From NCBI GenBank assembly GCA_028717865.1, contig JAQUMZ010000228.1:1-5065 (forward strand): DNA of 5,065 nucleotides. Reading direction: 5' to 3'. The translations under genes and the position numbers were made by a program. The DNA is from Elusimicrobiota bacterium. Lineage in GTDB: Bacteria > Elusimicrobiota > Elusimicrobia > UBA1565 > UBA9628. Every line of letters begins with the position of its first letter. The first letter of the stretch is position 1. The notes beneath the pieces were generated by a model. The model saw nothing but the letters and a program-made list of their open reading frames with translations. It did no database searches and was not told the DNA's origin. Below are positions 1 through 5,065 of the stretch, piece after piece.

Positions 1-1125
1 GACCAGGTAATAAGTGGCGCTGGTCGCGCCCAGTCCCGTAAGGACCTCGGGAGCGCCCTGGCCCGCGTTGTCCACCGTGAGCAGCGGCGCGCCCAGTTCG
101 TCGCGCACGGCCAGAACCAGGTCCAGGCCCGCGACGGCGGAGACCTCGGCGCGCAGCAGCAACCGGGCGCCGCTGGCGACGTCGACGCGGTACCAATCCT
201 CGTCGCCGGCCGGGGCGACGTTGCCGGAGATTGAATCTCCCGCGAAGGCGACGGCGTCCTGCCGCTGGTCGTCGGGCTCCAGCTCGGAGCGTCCGTCGTA
301 GGGCCGCAGCTCGCTGAGCAGCTCGTAGAAGACCTCCGCGTTGGCCATGCGCCGGCCCCGGGTGCGCAGGCGCAGGGCGTACTCCATGGGCGGACGCACT
401 CCCAGGTTATTGAGACTGGTCCCCGTCCCCGCTCCGGCGGCGCCGAACTCCTTCAACTTGTAGCCGTTGCCGTCGTAGAACTCCAGCACGGGATCGACGT
501 TGGGGACCCCGCCCAGATCCAGGCTCAGGGAGAAAACCCCCTCGCCCGGCGCCGCGATCTTGAACCAGTCCTCCTCGGCCTGGTCCGGCTCCACGGACAA
601 AAGATTCACCGAGGGGAAGTAATGGCCCCGCGTCACGCCGTTGAGCTCCAGGGCCGAGGCCTGGGCGAGCCGGTCGTTCGGCTCGCGCTCCCGCCCTGCG
701 GCGGACTCGAGCTTGGTGGTCAGCAGGTACTGCTGGCCGGGGTTGTCGGCCTTGGGGTTCTTGTTGCTCACCACAAGGAAGTATTCGCCCTTCTCCACGC
801 CCAAATCCAGCAGGCGCTCGTCGCCCCCCACCCCGGTCTCGTCCGCCCGCTTGAGCTCGGTCTGATCGCGGCCGCGGAAGCTCAGGACGAAATCCACGTC
901 GCGTATGCCGCCCACGTGCACGTTGAGTATGCCCGAGTCCCGGGCCACCGCGATCTTGTACCAGTCCTCGTCTCCGGACGCGCAGATCGTTCCCAGCATG
1001 GCGCGGCCGGCCCGCAAGGGCGCGGCATGCGCGAAGTCGTTGTCGGGCTCCGCCTCCCGGCCGGGCCGGGAGCAGGCGCAGAGAAGTCCTGCGCAGAGCG
1101 CCGCCGGCAAAATCGCGCGTGCCAT
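1..1125 (-). CDS. Lipoprotein with three tandem PPC-like domains (partial, C-terminus beyond left edge)
   Basis: The frame is open for 375 codons from the ATG at 1125 to the window edge with no stop, so the C-terminus is missing. Residues 1-18 form a lipoprotein signal peptide: Arg3, a hydrophobic run ILPAALCAGLL, and lipobox LCAC with Cys18 as the lipidated residue. Ser19 at +2 is not the inner-membrane retention Asp, so outer-membrane sorting is expected if a Lol system is present. Three copies of one module follow, each opening with EPD/EPN (residues 26, 148, 283) and carrying a D-W-[YF]-[KR]-[IV] core (GDEDWYKI at 51, EEDWFKI at 184, GDEDWYRV at 307). Copies 1 and 2 end in strands such as EYFLVV and EYALRL; copy 3 is cut at ATYYLV. 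This pattern matches the bacterial pre-peptidase C-terminal (PPC) beta-sandwich. No catalytic domain is visible. The ATG is chosen because a stop lies six codons upstream in frame and the signal peptide begins at once. Its 15-bp distance from the PBP gene suggests cotranscription. Function unknown; a periplasmic binding or partner role is inferred. Confidence 0.85.
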   Translation of the reverse strand, partial: MARAILPAALCAGLLCACSRPGREAEPDNDFAHAAPLRAGRAMLGTICASGDEDWYKIAVARDSGILNVHVGGIRDVDFVLSFRGRDQTELKRADETGVGGDERLLDLGVEKGEYFLVVSNKNPKADNPGQQYLLTTKLESAAGREREPNDRLAQASALELNGVTRGHYFPSVNLLSVEPDQAEEDWFKIAAPGEGVFSLSLDLGGVPNVDPVLEFYDGNGYKLKEFGAAGAGTGTSLNNLGVRPPMEYALRLRTRGRRMANAEVFYELLSELRPYDGRSELEPDDQRQDAVAFAGDSISGNVAPAGDEDWYRVDVASGARLLLRAEVSAVAGLDLVLAVRDELGAPLLTVDNAGQGAPEVLTGLGATSATYYLV

Positions 1126-1138
1126 CGATACGATTTTA

Positions 1139-1142
1139 CCTT
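1139..1142 (-). promoter_or_regulatory. Ribosome binding site of the lipoprotein gene
   Basis: On the minus strand AAGG overlaps the TAA stop codon of the upstream PBP gene (TTTTAAGGT). It sits 13 nt before the ATG at 1125, longer than the usual 5-9 nt, so it is a modest site. The overlap with the upstream stop suggests translational coupling: ribosomes finishing the PBP could reinitiate on the lipoprotein. There is no better SD-like sequence between the genes. Confidence 0.45.
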
Positions 1143-3120
1143 AAAATAACGGCTTGGTCGGGCGGTTGCGGTACACCGCCTTGATGAAGCTCATCCAGAT
1201 CGGGGCGGCGAAGCGGCCCCCCGTCTCGCCCTGGCCCAGGGCGGCGCGCATGTCGTCGTGGCCGACCCAGACCGCCGCGGAGAGGTCCGCCGTGAACCCC
1301 GCGAACCACGCGTCGCGGTAGTCGTTGGTGGTCCCGGTCTTGCCCGCCGCGGGAACGTTGAAGCCGGTCCGCAGGGCCGCCGCGTGGGCGGTGCCCCCGG
1401 CGCCGAAAACGCCCCGCAGCACCGAGGCCACGGCCCGGCAGGTCCCGGAGCTCAGCACCGTCTCGGAGGCGGGCGCGGGCGCCGCCCCGCCCAGCGCGGC
1501 GCCGTCGCGGTCCTCGATCGAGGCGATGAAATAGGGCCGGACCGGCCGGCCGCCGTTGGCGAAGACCGAGTAGGCCGCGGCCAACTGCAGGGGCGAGACA
1601 TCCGCCGTGCCCAGGGCCAGGGTGAGGTTGCGCGGCCACGACTCGCGGGGGATGCCGGCGGCTCCGGACAGCAGCCCGATCACCGCGTCGATGTCCACGG
1701 CCTCGAGCAGCCGGATGGCCACGGAGTTGAGGGAGCGCTGCAGGGCCTCGGCCAGGGTGACCTCGCCGTAGTATTTGCCGTTGTAGTTGCGGGGCGCCCA
1801 AACCTTGCCGCCCCGGCGGTAGCGGATCGGGGCGTCGAGCATCCTATCCTCGGGCCGATACCGGCCCGACTCGAAGGCCGCGGCGTAGACGAAAGGCTTG
1901 AGCGCCGAACCGGCCGGACGGGCGATGTCCAGGGCGCGATTGAGCTGGTTGGAGAAATTGAAGCCGGCCCCTCCGACCAGGGCCAGGACGGCGCCGCTGC
2001 GAGGCTCGACCGCGGCCAGCCCTCCCTGCACGCGCGGGCCGGTGGAAAGGTCCTCCCGCCAGAAAGCCGCCAGCCCCTCGCGCAGGGCCTGCTGGGCGGC
2101 CTTCTGGATTTCCAGGTCGAAGGTCGTGCGCACGACCAGCCCCCCCTTGGTGATGCGCTCGCGGGAGAATTCCCGCCCCAGGGCCCGGCGGACGGTCTCG
2201 GTCAGATACGGCGCCTCGTTGACCGTCATCTTCCACATGGAGGACTCGGGGGCCTTGAACCGCGCGTCCCCGGCCTTCCAGAACTCGTCGCAATAGCGCT
2301 CTACGGCGGAGGCGGGTATGTAGCCCAGCTTGGCCATGCGCGTCAGGACCGTGCGCTGCCGGGCCTTGGCCGCCGCGGGATTCTCGTAGGGCGAGAAGCG
2401 GCCGGGGCTGTTGACGATGCCGGCCAGCATGGCCGACTCCCCCAGGTCGAGGTCGCGGGTGGATTTGCCGAAATAGAACCGGGCCGCGGACTCGACGCCG
2501 AAGGCCCCGTGGCCGAAATAGGCGTAATTGAAATACATGAGCAGGAGCTGGTCCTTGGTGAACTTGCGCTCGAGCTTGCGGGCGCAGAAGGCCTCGAATA
2601 TCTTGCGCCCGTAGGTCTTCTTGCGCGTAGTGAACATCAGCTTGGCCAGCTGCTGGGTTATGGTGCTGCCGCCCTGGACGTGGCGCAGATGCCGCAGATT
2701 GGCGAGCATGGCGCGGGCCATGGCGCGGTAATTGAGCCCGCCGTGCCTGTAGAAGGTGCCGTCCTCCGTGGCGACCAGGGCTTTCTTGAGAAACGCCGGC
2801 AGCTCGGCGGGGTCGCGGACGTAGGCGGTCTTCTCGCCGGAGAATTCGCAGATCAGGCGGCCCGAGGCGTCGAGGACGCGCGTAGGCACGGCCGCCACGC
2901 TGAGCTTGGAGGCCAGGTAGGGGACCTCGAAGACCTCGTCGCCCTCCAGCAGGTAGTCCTCGCGGTTGGGGGCGCTGATGTTGAGGTAATACTGATCCAT
3001 CTTGCCCACGATCGAGGTTTCCAGGCGGCGATAGTTCCACCAGCCGTTGACAAGCATGCCCGCGGCCAGAAGGGGCGGCAGCAGGACCGCGGCCAGAACC
3101 GCCAGCAGCGCGCGCGCCAT
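1141..3120 (-). CDS. Class A penicillin-binding protein, bifunctional peptidoglycan glycosyltransferase/transpeptidase (PBP1A family)
   Basis: This 659-residue inner-membrane enzyme should polymerise lipid II into glycan strands and crosslink their peptides in the periplasm. Residues 4-24 are one membrane anchor after only three cytoplasmic residues. The GT51 glycosyltransferase domain (about 80-265) has EDGTFYRHGG (119-128, catalytic Glu119), GGSTITQQ (150-157), RKIFE (172-176, second Glu176) and a KDQLLLMYFN region (189-198). The 57-residue Glu119-Glu176 spacing equals that of E. coli PBP1b (233/290). The transpeptidase domain (about 366-645) has SALK (405-408, acylated Ser405), SLN (463-465) and KTG (594-596), in correct order and spacing. 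All catalytic residues are present. It is compact beside the roughly 800-850-residue E. coli enzymes, with a short interdomain linker and a C-terminus ending soon after the AAPIW motif. Residues 30-79, between anchor and GT domain, match no domain I recognise. The ATG is the first in frame after a stop at 3132-3134. It lacks a clear SD. It probably heads an operon with the downstream lipoprotein. Confidence 0.96.
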   Translation of the reverse strand: MARALLAVLAAVLLPPLLAAGMLVNGWWNYRRLETSIVGKMDQYYLNISAPNREDYLLEGDEVFEVPYLASKLSVAAVPTRVLDASGRLICEFSGEKTAYVRDPAELPAFLKKALVATEDGTFYRHGGLNYRAMARAMLANLRHLRHVQGGSTITQQLAKLMFTTRKKTYGRKIFEAFCARKLERKFTKDQLLLMYFNYAYFGHGAFGVESAARFYFGKSTRDLDLGESAMLAGIVNSPGRFSPYENPAAAKARQRTVLTRMAKLGYIPASAVERYCDEFWKAGDARFKAPESSMWKMTVNEAPYLTETVRRALGREFSRERITKGGLVVRTTFDLEIQKAAQQALREGLAAFWREDLSTGPRVQGGLAAVEPRSGAVLALVGGAGFNFSNQLNRALDIARPAGSALKPFVYAAAFESGRYRPEDRMLDAPIRYRRGGKVWAPRNYNGKYYGEVTLAEALQRSLNSVAIRLLEAVDIDAVIGLLSGAAGIPRESWPRNLTLALGTADVSPLQLAAAYSVFANGGRPVRPYFIASIEDRDGAALGGAAPAPASETVLSSGTCRAVASVLRGVFGAGGTAHAAALRTGFNVPAAGKTGTTNDYRDAWFAGFTADLSAAVWVGHDDMRAALGQGETGGRFAAPIWMSFIKAVYRNRPTKPLF

Positions 3121-3126
3121 GCTGAT

Positions 3127-3157
3127 ATCTTAACAAGCGCGGCACACCCATTGCCAA
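3127..3157 (-). promoter_or_regulatory. Candidate promoter for the PBP-lipoprotein operon
   Basis: On the minus strand TTGGCA (3157-3152, 5 of 6 matches to TTGACA) is followed after 19 nt by TAAGAT (3132-3127, 4 of 6 to TATAAT). The -10-like box ends 6 nt before the ATG at 3120, so transcription would begin at or next to the start codon. This agrees with the lack of a Shine-Dalgarno sequence there. The spacer is long and the -10 match weak. An alternative is TATTAT/TTATAA on this strand around 3186-3194, antisense to the cupin -10, which would give a leader of about 60 nt. Confidence 0.3.
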
Positions 3158-3168
3158 AACTTGGCGAT
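3150..3168. promoter_or_regulatory. 19-bp palindrome, candidate operator in the divergent promoter region
   Basis: ATTGCCAA-AAC-TTGGCGAT has 8-bp arms with one mismatch around a 3-bp centre; the inner GCCAA/TTGGC arms are perfect. Each arm carries a -35-like TTGGC element facing outward (TTGGCA leftward, TTGGCG rightward). A dimeric regulator bound here would cover the -35 region of both divergent promoters. The symmetry is seen directly; the operator role is inferred and no regulator is encoded in the window. Confidence 0.4.
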
Positions 3169-3192
3169 TTCTTGACGCCGCGGCGTTATAAT
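3161..3192 (+). promoter_or_regulatory. Candidate sigma-70-type promoter for the cupin gene
   Basis: An exact TATAAT lies at 3187-3192 in a short AT-rich patch, 24 nt upstream of the ATG at 3217, giving an expected leader of about 18 nt that contains the ribosome binding site. The best -35 match is TTGGCG at 3161-3166, with a long 20-nt spacer. A closer TTGACG at 3172-3177 leaves only 9 nt and cannot pair with this box. The -10 is convincing and the -35 weak, so activator help or a relaxed consensus is possible. Confidence 0.45.
3175..3186. repeat. Perfect 12-bp palindrome ACGCCGCGGCGT next to the cupin -10 box
   Basis: ACGCCG/CGGCGT is a perfect inverted repeat without a central gap, ending one base before TATAAT. 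Its centre lies about 21 bp, roughly two helical turns, from the centre of the 3150-3168 palindrome, so proteins on both sites would lie on the same DNA face. It may be a second operator or simply a by-product of GC-rich sequence. The arms differ from those of the first palindrome. Confidence 0.35.
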
Positions 3193-3206
3193 AAAAGAGG
3201 GAGCCG

Positions 3207-3212
3207 GGAGGA
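3207..3212 (+). promoter_or_regulatory. Ribosome binding site of the cupin gene
   Basis: GGAGGA is a near-complete anti-16S match. With GGAGG ending at 3211, five bases separate it from the ATG at 3217. It fixes the start of the cupin gene: the frame stays open far upstream, antisense to the PBP gene, but only this ATG has both a strong SD and a promoter just before it. Confidence 0.85.
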
Positions 3213-3216
3213 AGTC

Positions 3217-3585
3217 ATGGCTACCTTGCTCGAGAAGGCGAGGGTTCGCAACTTCAGCGAACCGGATGAAGTTCGGAGGTTCGAGAAAGGCAAGGTCGAG
3301 CTGCTCAAGATCGGCGGCATGACCGTGGGACGGGCGACCTTCGAACCGGGCTGGAAATGGTCGACGTGCGTCAAGCCCCTGGCCGGCACCAAAAGCTGCC
3401 GGTCGGCCCACCTGGGCTTCGTGCTTTCCGGAACGCTCATGACCCGGATGGACGACGGCACGACGCTGCGTTCCGAGACCGGAGACATATTCGAGCTGCC
3501 CCCGGGGCACGACGGCTGGGTCGAGGGCGACCGCCCGGCGGTCATCATCGACTTCCAGGGGATGGAGGACTACGCCAAGCCATGA
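3217..3585 (+). CDS. Small single-domain cupin protein of unknown substrate
   Basis: This 122-residue cytoplasmic protein has no signal peptide or membrane segment. Residues about 26-115 form a cupin beta-barrel. The second cupin motif is clear (G89-D-I-F-E-L-P-P-G-H98-D-G). The first is degenerate: H65-L-G-F-V-L-S-G replaces the usual HxH..E cluster, so a canonical three-His/one-Glu metal site is not obvious; His65, Glu94, His98 and Asp99 are possible ligands. PGWKWS (44-49), followed by VKP, AGT and Cys61, and later RMDDGT, resembles a common group of short cupins with a PGWRWS...KP..GT.SC...H.G signature, recalled from the family and of no settled function. Start is set by the strong SD. 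It is transcribed alone, divergent from the PBP operon and convergent with the phosphorylase gene 18 bp away. Fold assignment is firm; ligand, metal and role are unknown. Confidence 0.88.
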   Translation: MATLLEKARVRNFSEPDEVRRFEKGKVELLKIGGMTVGRATFEPGWKWSTCVKPLAGTKSCRSAHLGFVLSGTLMTRMDDGTTLRSETGDIFELPPGHDGWVEGDRPAVIIDFQGMEDYAKP

Positions 3586-3603
3586 CCCCCGGACGCCGGT
3601 CTT

Positions 3604-5065
3604 CTAGACGCCGATTTTGGAGGCGGTCGCCGCACGCGCCGCGGGCGGAACGGCGGGCTCGCCGTAGAACATCTTGACGTAGTCCTTGACCATGCGGTTG
3701 CCGCAGAAACGCGGCGCGACGGTGCGGATGGACTCCTTCATCACCTTGAGCCAGCCGTGGGGGATGCCGTCGGAGCCGCGGTCGTAGAAGAGCGGGACGA
3801 TGTTCTTCTCCAGGGCCTGGTAGATGTCCTCGGCGTCGGCGGCGTCGGCGGCCTCGCCCGCGCCGCGTCCGCCCGGCGCGCCGATCGCCCAGCCGTTGCC
3901 CCCGTTGAAGCCCTCCTCCCACCAGCCGTCAAGGATGCTCAGGCTGGGGACCCCGTTGACCGCGGCCTTGATGCCGCTGGTCCCGCAAGCCTCCATCGGG
4001 GCCAGGGGGTTGTTGAGCCAGAGATCGCAGCCCTGGACGAAATAGCGCGCCACGTGCATGTCGTAATCCTCGACGAAGACCACGCGGCCGCCGAAAGCGG
4101 GGTCCTTGGAGAGATGGTATATCTGCTGGATCAAGGCCTTGCCCGAGTCGTCGGCGGGATGCGCCTTGCCGGCGAAAACCAGCTGGATGGGCTTCCAGTG
4201 GTCGAGCAGCAGGGCCTTGAGCCGCCCCAGGTCGCGCAGGATCAGCGTGGCGCGCTTATATCCCGCGAAGCGCCGGGCGAAGCCTATGGTCAGCGCCCGC
4301 GGATCGAGCAGCGCCCCCTGGGTCAGGACCTGCGAGGCCTCGGCGTTGCGGGAAATCCACCGGTCGCGGGCCCGGTCGCGCAGGAGCTTGAGCAGTTCCT
4401 CCTTGTTGCGCATGTGGGCGCGCCAAAGCTCCTCGTCCGGGATGGTGGAGACTTGGCCCCACACCGAGGGCTCGTCCTGCTTCTCCGGCCAGTCCCGCCC
4501 CAAATGCTTGAAGAAGGCCCAGCCCAGGTCCTGCTGCACCCAGGTGGCCAGGTGCACGCCGTTGGTCACGTGCGCGATCGGCACCTCTTCCTCCTTCCGG
4601 TCCGGAAAAAGCTTGGTCCACATGCGGCGCGAAACGATGCCGTGGCGCCGGCTGACCGCGTTGCGCCGGCCGGACAGCTTGAGGGCGAGCGCGGTCATGT
4701 TCCAGCCCGCCTGGCCCGGGACGCGTCCGAGCTCGAGGAACTGCTCCTGGTCCAGGCCCAGCTCCGCGGCGTACTTGCCGAAGTACTCGGACACCAGCCC
4801 CTCCGAGAAAACGTCGTGTCCGGCCTCCACCGGGGTATGGGTGGTGAACACCGAGCGGCCGGCCACGTCGCGCACGGCCTCGGCGAAAGGCCGGCCCTGG
4901 GCGACCAGCTCGCGCGCCAGCTCCAGGAACATGAACGCGGAATGGCCCTCGTTGACGTGGTAATGCTCGGCGGGCACGCCCAGGGCGCGCAGCATGCGCA
5001 CCCCGCCTATGCCCAGCAGCACCTCCTGGCGCAGGCGCATGGTCCGGTCGCCGCCGTAGAGGCGC
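3604..5065 (-). CDS. glgP: Alpha-glucan (glycogen) phosphorylase, GT35 family (partial, N-terminus beyond right edge)
   Basis: The enzyme removes terminal alpha-1,4-linked glucose from glycogen or maltodextrin with phosphate, giving glucose 1-phosphate, in the cytoplasm and with pyridoxal phosphate. The frame enters from the edge and gives 486 residues to the TAG at 3604-3606; about 350-400 N-terminal residues of an expected ~850 are missing. The internal ATG at 5040 is not the start, since family sequence LYGGDRT precedes it. Numbered from the first full codon: HVNEGHSAF (36-44), FTTHTPVEAGHD (73-84), VPIAHVTNGVH (161-171), RFAGYKR (265-271, matching HEYKR of classic phosphorylases), VFVEDYD (329-335), NNPLAPMEACGTSGIK (351-366) and LDGWWEEG (378-385). 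The Lys of SGIK (codon 3967-3969) is the expected PLP Schiff-base lysine. This is the more distant bacterial branch (TIGR02094 type), not the E. coli GlgP/MalP type. Residues 395-413 are a Gly/Ala/Asp-rich loop. Regulation is not visible here. Confidence 0.95.
   Translation of the reverse strand, partial: RLYGGDRTMRLRQEVLLGIGGVRMLRALGVPAEHYHVNEGHSAFMFLELARELVAQGRPFAEAVRDVAGRSVFTTHTPVEAGHDVFSEGLVSEYFGKYAAELGLDQEQFLELGRVPGQAGWNMTALALKLSGRRNAVSRRHGIVSRRMWTKLFPDRKEEEVPIAHVTNGVHLATWVQQDLGWAFFKHLGRDWPEKQDEPSVWGQVSTIPDEELWRAHMRNKEELLKLLRDRARDRWISRNAEASQVLTQGALLDPRALTIGFARRFAGYKRATLILRDLGRLKALLLDHWKPIQLVFAGKAHPADDSGKALIQQIYHLSKDPAFGGRVVFVEDYDMHVARYFVQGCDLWLNNPLAPMEACGTSGIKAAVNGVPSLSILDGWWEEGFNGGNGWAIGAPGGRGAGEAADAADAEDIYQALEKNIVPLFYDRGSDGIPHGWLKVMKESIRTVAPRFCGNRMVKDYVKMFYGEPAVPPAARAATASKIGV
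3832..3858. repeat. Short 9-bp tandem repeat inside glgP
   Basis: GGCGTCGGC occurs twice in tandem (3832-3840, 3841-3849), followed by a degenerate third copy GGCCTCGCC (3850-3858). The period is three codons, so frame is kept. It encodes the Ala/Asp-rich part (AADAADAED region) of a loop between the PLP-lysine segment and the C-terminal helices of the phosphorylase. It looks like slippage-driven growth of a tolerant surface loop. Confidence 0.5.

Noticed and set aside
622..1149. Open frames on the plus strand opposite the lipoprotein (for example 622-1149, 641-865, 905-1144 and 14-301).
   Set aside because: They are shadows of the minus-strand lipoprotein, which has a signal peptide and three related modules. 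The plus-strand translations are Ser/Arg/Pro- or Gly/Ala-rich and show no domain. The recurring YQSSSP is the reverse of the repeated D-W-Y core.
1136..1801. Alternative minus-strand frames inside the PBP gene (1136-1801, 1844-3157, 2853-3053).
   Set aside because: Arg/Gly/Pro-rich shifted translations of the PBP gene. The real frame is intact, so they are not signs of a frameshift.
3172..3192. TTGACG (3172-3177) as the -35 of the cupin promoter.
   Set aside because: Only 9 nt separate it from TATAAT at 3187-3192, too close for sigma-70-type recognition. No -10-like box lies at the proper distance downstream.
1258..3216. A very long open frame on the plus strand, antisense to the PBP gene and continuous with the cupin gene, suggesting a 775-residue protein.
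   Set aside because: It is in exact antisense codon register with the PBP gene, where stops arise only from TTA, CTA or TCA codons, which this GC-rich genome avoids. The PBP has all catalytic motifs, and the cupin has its own promoter, SD and ATG at 3217.
3589..3599. CCGGACGCCGG as a terminator hairpin between the cupin gene and glgP.
   Set aside because: The stem has only four base pairs and there is no T-run on either strand.
3174..3613. GACGCCG repeated on both sides of the cupin gene (3174-3180, 3592-3598, 3607-3613), as possible insertion-site repeats.
   Set aside because: Seven bases of GC-rich sequence recur easily by chance. There is no transposase, no terminal inverted repeats and no compositional break.
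4106..4963. A 285-codon plus-strand open frame opposite glgP.
   Set aside because: Ser/Arg-rich, with no recognisable motif, and wholly inside a strongly conserved phosphorylase coding region.

Overview
This 5,065-bp window is GC-rich, densely coding bacterial DNA. It holds four protein genes and one regulatory gap, and no RNA genes, mobile elements or CRISPR arrays. A lipoprotein signal peptide (Cys18, Ser at +2) together with a class A penicillin-binding protein points to a bacterium with a peptidoglycan wall, most likely diderm. Strong G/C preference at third codon positions and near-absence of TTA/CTA/TCA codons fit a high-GC genome. I cannot name the phylum; a deltaproteobacterial or Elusimicrobiota-like lineage is only a guess.

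Layout, left to right. (1) 1-1125, minus strand: a lipoprotein built from three tandem PPC-like beta-sandwich domains. It is cut by the left edge, so it has a start but no stop here. (2) 1141-3120, minus strand: a complete bifunctional class A penicillin-binding protein (glycosyltransferase plus transpeptidase), immediately upstream of the lipoprotein and separated by 15 bp. The two look like one transcription unit reading leftward. (3) 3121-3216: a 96-bp divergent promoter region with an exact TATAAT box for the rightward gene, a weaker promoter-like pair for the leftward operon, and two palindromes that could be operators. (4) 3217-3585, plus strand: a small single-domain cupin protein with a strong ribosome binding site. 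(5) 3604-5065, minus strand: the C-terminal 486 residues of an alpha-glucan phosphorylase, convergent with the cupin gene across an 18-bp gap and cut by the right edge.

Functionally, the leftward pair belongs to cell-envelope construction. The synthase polymerises and crosslinks peptidoglycan, and the co-encoded lipoprotein is a reasonable candidate for a periplasmic partner. The phosphorylase belongs to storage-glucan breakdown (release of glucose 1-phosphate) and has no evident link to the wall genes. The cupin has no assignable substrate.

The most interesting point is the PBP/PPC-lipoprotein pair. Outer-membrane lipoprotein activators of class A PBPs are known (LpoA, LpoB, LpoP), but I know of none made of PPC repeats, so this could be a distinct activator type. 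That is inference from gene order and domain content only.
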